Positions 37,239 through 46,653 of a stretch of 61,525 bases of DNA are shown in pieces. The stretch comes from Anabaena subtropica FACHB-260 (GTDB taxonomy: Bacteria > Cyanobacteriota > Cyanobacteriia > Cyanobacteriales > Nostocaceae): NCBI RefSeq assembly GCF_014697105.1, contig NZ_JACJRF010000031.1, forward strand, positions 1-61,525, given 5' to 3'. The translations under genes and the position numbers were made by a program. Positions within the stretch are counted from its first letter, which is position 1; each line of letters begins with the position of its first letter. The notes beneath the pieces were generated by a model that worked only from the letters and a program-made list of their open reading frames with translations, did not search any database and was not told the DNA's origin.

Positions 37239-37823
37239 TCATGCTTCTGTTTTTTCTACCAAATCTTCTGGACGTGCGCCAGCGCGGGGTGCATTGGCGG
37301 GTAGGTCGTGGGGTTCAAGTACACCTTTGGGTAAGTAAACTAGTTCTCTTAGTGGTGTCACCATTGGGTCGTCGGTAACTTTGTAGGGGAGACGACCTAG
37401 AGCCACACTATCATAGTTGAGTTCATGGCGATCGTAAGTTGCCAGCTCATACTCTTCTGTCATTGATAGACAGTTTGTTGGGCAATACTCGACACAGTTA
37501 CCACAGAAAATACAGACACCAAAATCGATGCTATAGTGATTTAGCTTTTTCTTTTTGGTGGCTTTGTCGAATTCCCAATCCACTACAGGTAGGTTGATGG
37601 GACATACTCGAACACAGACTTCGCAAGCGATACACTTATCAAATTCATAGTGAATACGACCACGAAAGCGTTCACCTGGAATTAGTTTTTCATAAGGGTA
37701 CTGTACGGTGACAGGACGGCGGCGCATATGGTCAAAAGTCACAGATAGCCCCTGACCAATGTAACGACCGGCTTGTACTGCTTCTTTGGCGTAATCACCA
37801 ACTTGCTTCAGGAACTTTAGCAT
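37239..37823 (-). CDS. ndhI: NDH-1 subunit I, two [4Fe-4S] ferredoxin-like
   Basis: A 194-aa NuoI homologue with two cluster motifs, [16 protein letters not shown] and [16 protein letters not shown], which carry electrons from ferredoxin in NDH-1 toward the quinone site. The N-terminal amphipathic part and the variable acidic C-terminus are normal for cyanobacteria. ndhA precedes it after 80 bases that hold a perfect 17-bp hairpin. Confidence 0.97.
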   Translation of the reverse strand: MLKFLKQVGDYAKEAVQAGRYIGQGLSVTFDHMRRRPVTVQYPYEKLIPGERFRGRIHYEFDKCIACEVCVRVCPINLPVVDWEFDKATKKKKLNHYSIDFGVCIFCGNCVEYCPTNCLSMTEEYELATYDRHELNYDSVALGRLPYKVTDDPMVTPLRELVYLPKGVLEPHDLPANAPRAGARPEDLVEKTEA

Positions 37824-37856
37824 TTTGTCTCTCTCTCTTTTGAATTTTGGATGTTG

Positions 37857-37900
37857 AATTTTAGATTTTAGATTCAGTTCAAAATCTAAAATCTAAAATT
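37857..37900. repeat. Perfect 17-bp hairpin between ndhA and ndhI
   Basis: AATTTTAGATTTTAGAT (37857-37873) is the exact reverse complement of 37884-37900, with a 10-base loop. The arms are made of ATTTTAG heptamers. Within an operon it may be a transcript processing site, an attenuator or only a repeat; function is unproven. Confidence 0.8.
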
Positions 37901-37903
37901 GGT

Positions 37904-39022
37904 TTATCCACCAAAGGCGACGGGAAAGGCAAGTTTCAGGGCTGCGGTTAAAAGTAGATTCACTAAACCAACGGGTAACAAAAACTTCCATCCTAAATCT
38001 AGCAATTGGTCAATCCGCACCCGTGGCACTGTCCAACGTAAGAGGATAGCGATAAACACTAAAAAGTAAGCTTTGAGTAAGGTCATGGTGATACCCAAAG
38101 CAGCACTAATTACCTGTAATACTGGGTTTGCTTCGCTGACTCCTACCCAGCCAGCTAAAAGATTGATGGGAATAGGAAAATCCCACCCACCCAAGTATAA
38201 TACTGCTACCAACAGAGCCGAAAGTACCAGGTTAACGTAAGAACTGAGGTAAAACAGGGCAAATTTCATCCCTGAATACTCAGTTTGATAGCCTGCTACT
38301 ATTTCTTCTTCCGCTTCAGGTAAGTCAAAGGGCAAACGTTCGCATTCTGCCAGAGCAGCTATCCAAAAGATGATAAAACCAAGGGGTTGTCGCCAAATAT
38401 TCCAGCCAAGAATACCGTAGCCAGATTGCTGGTTAACAATATCCACAGTATTGAGGCTGTTAGACATCATGACGATCGCCAACACACTCAACGCTAAGGG
38501 AATTTCATAACTAATTGACTGAGCAGCTGCTCTTAGACCCCCTAAAAGGGAGTATTTGTTATTAGAGGAGTAGCCAGCCATCAACAAGCCAATTGGTTGG
38601 ATGCTAGATAAAGCAATCCACAAGAATATCCCTGTGCCTACATTCGTAATGACAATATTCTGTCCAAAAGGAACTATCAAATAAGACAGAAATACTGGCA
38701 GAACAACAAGAATTGGTCCGAGGGTAAATAGCCAAGGGTCAGCCTGAGCCGGTACAATATCTTCTTTAAATACCAGCTTCAGACCATCTGCTACCGGAGC
38801 CAGCAAACCCAAAGGCCCAATGTATTCAGGGCCAATTCGTTGCTGTGCTGCTGCCGAAATCTTCCGTTCTAGCCACACACACACCAGCACGCCCACCGTC
38901 GCCCCAATAAGCATCAGGATCATGGGCAGAGGCATCCAAATCGCTTTAGCTGCTCCTGGTGGTATTCCTAAATCCGTGACGGATTTAATAAACGTTCCTT
39001 GGAGGTCAATTCCTGAATTCAT
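37904..39022 (-). CDS. ndhA: NDH-1 subunit 1
   Basis: A 372-aa NuoH homologue with eight membrane helices. It contains [31 protein letters not shown]-type quinone-channel residues near 50-80 and the acidic loop [19 protein letters not shown]. NdhA forms the base of the quinone tunnel. It is the first gene of the run ndhA-ndhI-ndhG-ndhE-nadK. Confidence 0.97.
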   Translation of the reverse strand: MNSGIDLQGTFIKSVTDLGIPPGAAKAIWMPLPMILMLIGATVGVLVCVWLERKISAAAQQRIGPEYIGPLGLLAPVADGLKLVFKEDIVPAQADPWLFTLGPILVVLPVFLSYLIVPFGQNIVITNVGTGIFLWIALSSIQPIGLLMAGYSSNNKYSLLGGLRAAAQSISYEIPLALSVLAIVMMSNSLNTVDIVNQQSGYGILGWNIWRQPLGFIIFWIAALAECERLPFDLPEAEEEIVAGYQTEYSGMKFALFYLSSYVNLVLSALLVAVLYLGGWDFPIPINLLAGWVGVSEANPVLQVISAALGITMTLLKAYFLVFIAILLRWTVPRVRIDQLLDLGWKFLLPVGLVNLLLTAALKLAFPVAFGG

Positions 39023-39419
39023 GTTTTCGCTCTTTAAGTCATCAAGTCATGGTGAGTTACAATCATTAGCTAAACTAATACCTGCAACGACACCCATTAA
39101 TATCTCTGCTGAGATGACACCTGATTAAAGATTTGTTGCCATTTCCCATGCCTAGTATATCGTTGGATGGTTTTAGGCTTTTGTAACTCTGTGAGAACTT
39201 CTACTTATAGGTAGGATTGAGTCCGACTATGGGGAAGAAAAAGAAGCAGGCGGGGAACAGGGAGTATCGCTTTTTCCCCCGTTCCCTTGCCTCTTTCTAC
39301 AGTCCCTCACTAAAGCATCACAAATAAGCCGCTTCCATTTTGGCAACGGTTGTCAGCTTACTATTGATTTACTGATTCCCCGTAGCAAGGGGCTAATAGA
39401 CTGACGATATAACTGTCAG
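39023..39419. other. Intergenic region between ndhA and citrate synthase
   Basis: About 400 bases without a gene, containing the ndhA promoter region. A polypurine stretch near 39230-39270 (GAAGAAAAAGAAGCAGGCGG) resembles the GGAGCAGGG dispersed module. I see no other feature; only a short CTGAC/GTCAG stem lies near 39400-39419. Confidence 0.45.
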
Positions 39420-40556
39420 TTAACGTTGGTCAATGGGGGTATAGATGACGCTGTGTTTACCGTTATAAATCTGGGTAGGACGGAAGATGCGGTTTTCTTC
39501 GAGTTGTTCTTTCCAGTGAGCTAACCAACCGGCAACACGGGCGATCGCAAATATTGGTGTAAACAAGTCTGTAGGAATTCCCATCTTCCTATACACTAAA
39601 CCAGAGTAAAAGTCAACATTGGGATAAATCCCCTTGTGACCAAGTTTCTCTGCGACTACCCGTTCCATTTCTTGGGCGATGTCGTAGTACTTATCTGCAC
39701 CAAACTTGGCAAACAACTGTTCGGCGAGGTTTTGCAAGATTGTAGCCCGTGGGTCTTTAACTTTGTAGACACGATGCCCAAAGCCCATAAGCTTGTCTTT
39801 GCGTTGCAACCTCTCCTCTACATAAGGACGGACATTCTCCACAGAACCGATGTTTTCCAACATCTGAATTACTTCTTCATTGGCTCCACCATGTAGTGGT
39901 CCTCCCAAGGTTCCCACAGCACTAGCAACCACCGCGTAGGGGTCAGTCAAGGTGGAAGCTGTCACCCTAGCGCTGAAGGTAGAGGCATTCATTGTATGCT
40001 CGACATGGAGAATCAAGCAGATATCAAAGATTTTTGCCGCCAAAGCATCCGGTTCTTTCTCGTTGAGCATGTAGAGAAAATTGGCGGAATAATCTAAGTC
40101 ATCGCGGGGCTTTACGGGGTCATTACCTTTCCGCATTAACTGGAATGCTGCTACCATCGTCGGAATAGTAGCGATTAAGCGCACTACAGCGTCCCGAATG
40201 TAGGCAGGATTAGTTAGATCCCGACGGGAATAAAACAAACCTAAAGCAGCCGCAGAGGCTTGGAGCGCATCCATTGGATGACCGGACTCGGGAAAACATT
40301 TCATCATATCCCGAATCCGGTATTTGATCCGCCTGTGGAAGCGAACTTCCTCCTCAAATGCTTGCAATTCTTCTTGTGTCGGCAGTTCACCCCAGATGAG
40401 GAGATAAGCAGTTTCCAGAAAAGTACTTTTCTGCGCTAATTCCTCAATCCGGATGCCACGATATTCTAGTATTCCCTTTTGCCCATCTACATAACTGATA
40501 CTCGATTGGGCGGCGGGAATGCCTTCTAAACCAGGCTTGTATTCGCACACCATCAT
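39420..40556 (-). CDS. gltA: Citrate synthase
   Basis: A 378-aa type I-like citrate synthase. Catalytic His and Asp lie in LGGPLHGGANE, MGFGHRVYK and YPNVDFYSG. It condenses acetyl-CoA with oxaloacetate and feeds the 2-oxoglutarate branch used for nitrogen assimilation. The N-terminal SYVDGQKGILEYRGIRIEEL is the family start. No clear NtcA site was found upstream. Confidence 0.97.
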   Translation of the reverse strand: MMVCEYKPGLEGIPAAQSSISYVDGQKGILEYRGIRIEELAQKSTFLETAYLLIWGELPTQEELQAFEEEVRFHRRIKYRIRDMMKCFPESGHPMDALQASAAALGLFYSRRDLTNPAYIRDAVVRLIATIPTMVAAFQLMRKGNDPVKPRDDLDYSANFLYMLNEKEPDALAAKIFDICLILHVEHTMNASTFSARVTASTLTDPYAVVASAVGTLGGPLHGGANEEVIQMLENIGSVENVRPYVEERLQRKDKLMGFGHRVYKVKDPRATILQNLAEQLFAKFGADKYYDIAQEMERVVAEKLGHKGIYPNVDFYSGLVYRKMGIPTDLFTPIFAIARVAGWLAHWKEQLEENRIFRPTQIYNGKHSVIYTPIDQR

Positions 40557-40669
40557 GGCAACACCATTTGCTTAGTGAAATATCTGATCAAGCTAACTTA
40601 CCAGAAATTATTGTCGCCATAACAGTAGCCGATCTCACAACAATTCTTGAAAGAAATGTTGAAAAACAG

Positions 40670-41164
40670 TTACAGCAAGTACTTGGGGGGTGTCAACCAG
40701 AACAACTGACTACGACCCACAGGTAAACCTATTTCTGGTAGTTTTACTCCGATCATACCTGCTTTTTTCAAGACTAAGCTGTCTTTGGCTTCCCCCCATA
40801 GAAGAATTTCTGCCCAGTTACTTAAACAAGGCTCGTGTCCTACTAGGGCAATTTGGGCATTTTCAGGAAAATTTTTCGGTTTTAACCAATAATCCAGCCA
40901 ATTGAAAATATGGCCATGAGGAGCAAGGTAATTAGATTCCTCTAATTGGGAACTGAGTCCAAAAGCTAAAAGAATTTCTGCTGTTTGGCGAGCGCGGACT
41001 AAAGGACTAGTGACAATTAAATCAAATTTCAATCCCAATTTTAGGATGCGGAGGGCAACTTTCTCGGTTTTTTGTTTTCCTTCTTTGGTCAGCTCACGCT
41101 CTTCATCTTTGATACCAGTTTGTTGTGCTTCAGCGATGCCATGACGAATTAGATAAAGTTCCAT
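40670..41164 (-). CDS. sixA: Phosphohistidine phosphatase SixA
   Basis: A 164-aa histidine phosphatase of the SixA type. The catalytic RHG lies at residues 7-9 (LIRHG), VTSPLVRARQTAEILLAF holds the second arginine and VGHEPCLSNWAEILL the last active-site His. SixA removes phosphate from His of phosphotransfer domains. I start at the ATG at 41164 (MELYLIRHG); the longer frame adds eleven residues without support. Confidence 0.93.
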   Translation of the reverse strand: MELYLIRHGIAEAQQTGIKDEERELTKEGKQKTEKVALRILKLGLKFDLIVTSPLVRARQTAEILLAFGLSSQLEESNYLAPHGHIFNWLDYWLKPKNFPENAQIALVGHEPCLSNWAEILLWGEAKDSLVLKKAGMIGVKLPEIGLPVGRSQLFWLTPPKYLL

Positions 41165-41613
41165 AATTTTGATGTGTAAACAATGGCGTAACTGCACACC
41201 GTAGCTGATGAGCTACGCTCCGCCGTAGGCGATGGCGTTCCGCCCACCGTCGGTGATCGCACTTACATTATCTTGCCATACTTGACAACCGTGAGTGCAG
41301 ATGCTTCATCTCACGATAGGCGCTGGCGCAGCCTCTGTCTCCGCCACGCTCCGCGTACTCCTACGGAGAAGCAAGCTACTCGCAGCGTCCCGCAGGGAAC
41401 GTAGAGATGGCGTTCCGCCCGCCGTAGGTGACGCCAAAGTTTTCTCTACTAATATTTCTCATGTTCAATATGAAATGTTATTTTTTCTCTCAGTATTAAT
41501 ACTAAAATATTTTCTGTATAGATCAAAATTACCGTAAATATCTCATGTCCAATGACAATTTCTTGTTTTAAGCTCATGACACAAAAAATTCACAGCATTA
41601 AGTATTAACCCTC
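41165..41613. repeat. Cluster of dispersed palindromic repeats upstream of ipt
   Basis: The GC-rich strings GATGGCGTTCCGCC (41231 and 41407 areas), CGCCGTAGG and CGCAGCGTCCCGCAGGGAACG-like segments recur in 41205-41445, against AT-rich surroundings. They belong to the Nostocales dispersed repeat family seen also near 12130, 17240 and 47470. An 80-codon open frame across them is not a gene. The last 150 bases before 41614 are AT-rich and may hold the ipt promoter. Confidence 0.75.
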
Positions 41614-42336
41614 ATGCAACTGCATATAATTTTGGGACCAACCAGTATAGGCAAAACTGACCGATCTGTTGTATTAGCCAAACAAACCAAAGCACCTGTC
41701 ATTGTGCTAGACCGCATACAAATTTACCGAGAATTGACAACAGGTAGCGGCAGACCATTGATTGATGAACTTGACGGAACAACCCGTATATATCTTGAAG
41801 ATCGTCAGATAACAGATGGAGAGCTTACTACAGTTGAATCCTTATCATTAGCATTGCAGCACATCGATAGACTATCACAACAACATAATTTGCTGATTCT
41901 TGAGGGAGGCTCTATTTCACTCTGCACATCTCTATTTAAGAGTGGCATTCTGGATAACTATCAAACTACCATCGAATACTTGACGGTTCAGGATGAAGAG
42001 CTTTACCACAGTCGGATGTGGAGACGTATGCAGAAAGCACTCATGTATAATCCTAGACAGCCATCGCTTATAGAGGAGTTATCTAGAGTTTGGAAACAGC
42101 CCGAAAAATTGGCGTTTGTGCAAACAGTGGTTGGTTACGACGTACTAATAGACTGGTGCCAACGTTTTAATTTCTCACCAGATGAAATGTGGCATAATTT
42201 TCAAGACAATTCGCTCTACATTAATCTGACTCAAGAGATGTTTTCCGCTTACATACAGTACTCGCAAAACCAACGCAAAGCTTTTGATCAGCTTGTAATC
42301 GAGTATAAACAACGACGAACCTTGCTAACGTTTTGA
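41614..42336 (+). CDS. ipt: Adenylate isopentenyltransferase (cytokinin synthesis), Tzs/Ipt-like
   Basis: A 240-aa protein strongly like Agrobacterium Tzs/Tmr. The P-loop GPTSIGKT is at residues 8-15, the general base Asp33 in VIVLDRIQIYREL, then TGSGRP, GTTRIYLEDR and LILEGGSISL. These enzymes transfer an isopentenyl group to AMP to make cytokinin precursors, unlike MiaA, which is longer and acts on tRNA. It has no operon partner. It follows a dispersed-repeat cluster, and its stop codon lies within a perfect 18-bp inverted repeat. Biochemical activity of this copy is inferred. Confidence 0.9.
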   Translation: MQLHIILGPTSIGKTDRSVVLAKQTKAPVIVLDRIQIYRELTTGSGRPLIDELDGTTRIYLEDRQITDGELTTVESLSLALQHIDRLSQQHNLLILEGGSISLCTSLFKSGILDNYQTTIEYLTVQDEELYHSRMWRRMQKALMYNPRQPSLIEELSRVWKQPEKLAFVQTVVGYDVLIDWCQRFNFSPDEMWHNFQDNSLYINLTQEMFSAYIQYSQNQRKAFDQLVIEYKQRRTLLTF

Positions 42337-42386
42337 TGTTTTAAATTGCGCTGAAAATATAATTAGCACAATTTAAAACATCAAAA
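42331..42386 (+). terminator. Perfect 18-bp inverted repeat over the ipt stop codon
   Basis: TTTTGATGTTTTAAATTG (42331-42348) is the exact reverse complement of 42369-42386, with a 20-base loop. The stem includes the ipt TGA. The right arm ends in AAAA, not T's, so it is a strong RNA hairpin but an imperfect intrinsic terminator for the plus strand. Confidence 0.65.
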
Positions 42387-42717
42387 AACACAACGTCTTT
42401 AATATTTCCCATTCTCAGTTCAAGCTCAACCCAAAAGTTATTTTCACTCCTTGGGGAATTTTTTGGGTAGAATTTGGCTGAGTGTTTTTATACTGGATCT
42501 AAAAAAGCTTGTATCTGTCGGAGGATGAGTTAAAGAGACAAAAGTCATGTGTGACTTTATAGTTGATATTGGGAGGTATAGCAATCCTAAGTGAGTTGTC
42601 AGAAAATTCACCCCCAGCTATCGCTGTCCCCTCTTGTATGGGGACTTCAGGGGGATAATAACAATCCCAAATTCTCACGAATAATTTAGGACTGCTGTAG
42701 CACGGAGCGTCATCTGC
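42387..42717. other. Intergenic region upstream of the GGDEF-EAL gene
   Basis: About 330 bases with no gene that I accept. GGAG lies about 10 bases before the ATG at 42718. A C-rich/G-rich pair (CCCCTCTTGTATGGGG near 42627-42645) may form a small hairpin. Confidence 0.4.
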
Positions 42718-44475
42718 ATGACAAGCATCAGTGAAAATATTACTGAAAGCAATAAAGCTGAAGCGGCACTGCATGAAAGTGAAGCTAAATTTCGTTCGCT
42801 GATTCAAAATAGCTCTGACATCATTGGTATTTTTGAACCAGATGGAACCATTCGCTACGAAAGTCCATCCGTTGAGCGAATTTTAGGATACAAGCCAGAA
42901 GAACTAATCGGCAAAAACGCTTTTGATTTTATTCATCCTGATGATATTTCCAGCAATTCTGATAGCTTTAAGTACTTAGTTCAAAACTTAGGTGCTACTG
43001 TACTAGTAGAGTCTCGCTTTAGATGCAAAGATGGTTCATGGTGCTTTCTAGAATCAACTGGTAGTAATCTTCTTGATGAACCATCTGTGAGAGGCATAGT
43101 CATTAATTCCCGTGATATCACCGATCGCAAGTTAGCCGAAGAGCAATTAGTTCATGATGCCCTTCATGATGTTTTAACAGGTCTTCCCAACAGAGCTTTG
43201 TTCATGGATCGCTTAAGACGTGCGGTCGAGTATTCAAAACGGCATTCGGATCATCTGTTTGCTGTGCTGTTTCTAGACCTAGATCGCTTCAAGTTTATCA
43301 ATGACAGTCTAGGACACACATTTGGTGACCAATTACTAGTTATTATTGCTCAAAGGCTGATAGAATGCTTGCGCCCTACAGATATAGCTGCACGGTTTGG
43401 CGGAGACGAGTTCATCATTCTGCTTGAAGGTATTCAAGATATCAGTGACACAGTACGTGTTGTTGAGCGAATACAAGAGAAATTGCTACTTCCAGTGGCT
43501 TTAAGTGGACAAGAAATTTTTACCACAGTCAGTATCGGCATCAGCTTGAGTGGAACAGGTTATGAGCAACCGGAAGAACTCTTACGTAACGCCGACATCG
43601 CTATGTACCGAGCTAAGGCACGGGGTAAGGCGTGTTACGAAATATTTAATACCGATATGCACGTTCAGATAGTGGAACGCTTGCAGTTAGAAAACGACTT
43701 GCGCCGAGCAATTGAACGTCAGGAGTTCCAGGTTTATTATCAGCCAATTGTGTCACTGAAGACTGGAAGCATAACTGGCTTTGAAGCGCTTGTACGTTGG
43801 CTGCATCCAGAACAGGGAATTGTTTTCCCACAGGAGTTTATGCCAATCGCCCAAGAAACTGGGTTAATTATCCCAATTGATGAGTGGGTGCTGCGTGAGG
43901 CGTGTCGTCAGACAAAGCAGTGGCAAGAGGAATTTCTCCCTGAATCAACGAATTTAGATGAGCAGCCTTTGGGTATTAGCATTAATCTTTGTAGTCTACG
44001 ATTCAGTCAACAAAAGCTGCTGGAGGAGATTAATCAAGTACTACAGGAAACTGGCTTAGATGCCAAGAGTCTGAAGTTGGAGATTACAGAAAGCGTCATT
44101 ATGGACAATGGCGAGAATGCAACTACCATGCTCAAGCAACTGAGAAATTTAGGAATTGAATTGGCGATCGATGACTTTGGTACAGGATATTCTTCATTAG
44201 GTCGTCTCCATCATTTTCCGATTAATGGGTTGAAGATTGACCAGTCTTTCGTTAGTGGGAGAGGTGCGGAAGAAGGAAATTTACACATTGTTGAGACAAT
44301 AGTTACTCTCTCTAGAAAACTGGGTGTAGATGTGACAGCCGAAGGAGTGGAAACACCAGAGCAACTTCAAATACTCAGAGATTTGAAATGCGAATATGGA
44401 CAAGGATACTTTTTCTCGAAACCATTGGATAGCAAAGCAGCAAAGGCGTTAATTATCACGAATCCGCAATGGTGA
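42718..44475 (+). CDS. PAS-GGDEF-EAL cyclic-di-GMP signalling protein
   Basis: A 585-aa protein. A PAS domain (about residues 20-140) precedes GGDEF (intact motif at 228-232, with the inhibitory I-site RPTD at 219-222) and EAL (motif at 356-358, with DDFGTGYSSL and a TAEGVET loop). Both the synthase and phosphodiesterase centres look intact. The protein has no membrane segment. It begins with NITESNKAEAALHESE, which usually links two PAS domains, so the ancestor may have had a longer N-terminus. Confidence 0.93.
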   Translation: MTSISENITESNKAEAALHESEAKFRSLIQNSSDIIGIFEPDGTIRYESPSVERILGYKPEELIGKNAFDFIHPDDISSNSDSFKYLVQNLGATVLVESRFRCKDGSWCFLESTGSNLLDEPSVRGIVINSRDITDRKLAEEQLVHDALHDVLTGLPNRALFMDRLRRAVEYSKRHSDHLFAVLFLDLDRFKFINDSLGHTFGDQLLVIIAQRLIECLRPTDIAARFGGDEFIILLEGIQDISDTVRVVERIQEKLLLPVALSGQEIFTTVSIGISLSGTGYEQPEELLRNADIAMYRAKARGKACYEIFNTDMHVQIVERLQLENDLRRAIERQEFQVYYQPIVSLKTGSITGFEALVRWLHPEQGIVFPQEFMPIAQETGLIIPIDEWVLREACRQTKQWQEEFLPESTNLDEQPLGISINLCSLRFSQQKLLEEINQVLQETGLDAKSLKLEITESVIMDNGENATTMLKQLRNLGIELAIDDFGTGYSSLGRLHHFPINGLKIDQSFVSGRGAEEGNLHIVETIVTLSRKLGVDVTAEGVETPEQLQILRDLKCEYGQGYFFSKPLDSKAAKALIITNPQW

Positions 44476-44579
44476 CAATAATTGCTAGGGACAGTTCCCA
44501 ATTACGTTAGTTACAACCCTAGCCTCTAACCCTTAGTCTCTAGTCCCTAACTTCAACGAGAAATGCTAGAAATACCAGG

Positions 44580-45863
44580 CTACTCTGACTGAATTGGGTT
44601 ATCTTTAGGATTAACTAATCTCAGTAGCTTTTGCTTAATTTGAGCATCGAATACTTCCCACTTCATTCTGGCATAAGCGGAATTTTCGTTCCCACCAGAT
44701 AAAAAACCCATCGGTATCTCAAAGCCGCCAGCGCCTGTCCTACCACCACCAAAAAATCGACCTGTACTATCTTGACCAAAGGCTTCTTTGATAAATTCAT
44801 CAGGGTCTAAGGTGAGTTTAGTGGTTCTCAAAGAGCCGATGACTACTTCTAGTTCATCGTCTTCATCGTGAACGATGCCATAAACTACGGCCGTATGGAC
44901 ATTTTCTTCAGTAACGAGAAAATCTGCCGCTTGGGGGATAGCGTCGCGGTCATCGTAGCGCAAGTAACCCACGCCAGCAATGGAGAAGTTATTTTGGACG
45001 ATGCGATTTTTGAGCGATCGCTCGATCACATCCATTACTCGTTTGGAACGGTTAGCCTGGAGAATCGCGTTTAGCAATTGGGCATCATAAAATCGACTAA
45101 GATAGGCTGCTGCCATAAAGTCTTCTTCTTGCGCTTGCATCAGTCGATTTGTATCTGATCGCAAGCCGTGCATCAAGGCAGTCGCACATTTAACATGATG
45201 GCTGATGCTACTGTCTAAACCTAGTAAACCAGACTGGAGATATTGAGTAAAAATTGTTGCAGTTGCTCGCACATAAGGGCGAACATCAACAAAATCTGCT
45301 TTCAGTTCTGATTGCAGGCTATGGTGGTCAATCACTGCTACCAGTGGGATACCTGCCTGTTGCACAGCTGACAATAGCTGACTAGTTGTCCCCTGGTTAT
45401 CAATTAAAATAAACCCTTGATAAGATGATAGGTCTTTACCCTTGAGGGTTTGCGGTGTCCAGCGCTGGGCTGGCAAACCTGTAAGTTTAACTAGGGCAAT
45501 ATTTTCTTGGTGGCTTAAAGTCCCAGCATAAATAATTTCACACTTGATATCGTATTGTTGGGCGATTAATTGGTAAGTCCAAGCGCAAGAAAGGGCATCT
45601 GGGTCAGGGAAGTCTTGCAGAATTACCAACTGACGCTCATGTCGGTGTGATAATAAAGTCTTTTGCAATTCTTCTGACTTCTGGAAGGCAAGGGAATTGT
45701 TCCGTTGCCCTATATAAATACCTACTCCTTCACCTGTAGATGCTGGCAAGGATGGTTTGGTTAATGTCACTTCTGCTTCTTTGTCTATTTCAGGTTCTTC
45801 CGGATTTGGCTCTTTAGTCAATGAAAAACTCTCAGACTGCTTAAATGAAGAATTCAATTGCAT
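44580..45863 (-). CDS. DHH-family phosphoesterase, NrnA/RecJ-like
   Basis: A 427-aa protein with an N-terminal low-complexity acidic segment of about 70 residues, then the DHH domain (DFPDPDALSCAW, LIDNQG, AVIDHHSLQSE) and a C-terminal DHHA1 region ending in GRFFGGGRTGAGGFEIP. The family hydrolyses short oligonucleotides, pAp or cyclic dinucleotides. A neighbouring GGDEF-EAL gene makes pGpG degradation an attractive but untested role. I use ATG 45863; a TTG two codons earlier is possible. Confidence 0.87.
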   Translation of the reverse strand: MQLNSSFKQSESFSLTKEPNPEEPEIDKEAEVTLTKPSLPASTGEGVGIYIGQRNNSLAFQKSEELQKTLLSHRHERQLVILQDFPDPDALSCAWTYQLIAQQYDIKCEIIYAGTLSHQENIALVKLTGLPAQRWTPQTLKGKDLSSYQGFILIDNQGTTSQLLSAVQQAGIPLVAVIDHHSLQSELKADFVDVRPYVRATATIFTQYLQSGLLGLDSSISHHVKCATALMHGLRSDTNRLMQAQEEDFMAAAYLSRFYDAQLLNAILQANRSKRVMDVIERSLKNRIVQNNFSIAGVGYLRYDDRDAIPQAADFLVTEENVHTAVVYGIVHDEDDELEVVIGSLRTTKLTLDPDEFIKEAFGQDSTGRFFGGGRTGAGGFEIPMGFLSGGNENSAYARMKWEVFDAQIKQKLLRLVNPKDNPIQSE

Positions 45864-46653
45864 AAGCAAAGTTTTTGTAAATGTGAGGCTCTATTTATTT
45901 GTTCAGAGATATTGCCATCAGCAATTGACTGATTTAGCCCCACATTCTGATCTTCGCAAAAATCTAGCAATATGGGGATACATATCTCGGTATATTTTTT
46001 GTCAAAATGGAAAATTAGCAATCTGACAAATTCCACCATCATGCTGATAAAGTATGAAAACAAAGACTATGGGTTCTTGGGAAGGCATTATTAAATTTTG
46101 ATTCGTCTTTGTTATCTTTCGTTGATAAATGGGACAGGGTGCGAAGTTAAGCTATCTGCTATCACAGCTTTTGCTAATTCAAAGTTGAATGGGATGATTT
46201 TATTGTGTACGATTTATCTCTTACTAATTATTCCCATTAGGCATATTTTTTACATTCCCCTGGTTTACCTCGATGGGGTTTAGTTTTGACTTCACATTTC
46301 AGTCTATCCTTTGGTTGACAAAGATTTATACTCAATAGTCTATTGACCAGAATACGATTTTACAATTTTTTATATTTAAAAAAAAGACGAATTAATTCTG
46401 TTTTTCTGCTTATTTATGTGTTACTATTAGAGGCTGTTGGCTATTTTGTGGGTTAAATTCATCAAATCTATACTAAAACCTGAGGAAAAATATCCCTCAA
46501 AAAGTAGAGAAAGAAAATTCAACTTTATGCCCACTTTATGACCTGAATAAGCTGAACTTCAGGCTTAGAGTGTGCTACCAAAATAGACAAGCAACCACTA
46601 CACCTACTTGTAGGTGACAAATTAACTTGGGATATAAGGTTATTGTATTAGTG
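45864..46653. other. Long gene-free stretch (about 790 bases)
   Basis: AT-rich DNA, with short open frames on both strands but none with a ribosome-binding site and coding character. I find no tRNA, repeat array or palindrome longer than 8 bp. Promoters for the DHH gene must lie at its left end. A small RNA cannot be excluded. Confidence 0.45.

Noticed and set aside
41295-41537. An 80-codon plus-strand open frame before ipt
   Set aside because: Its residues (SVSATLRVLLRRSKLLAASRR) come from dispersed GC-rich repeats, which occur in many frames and places.
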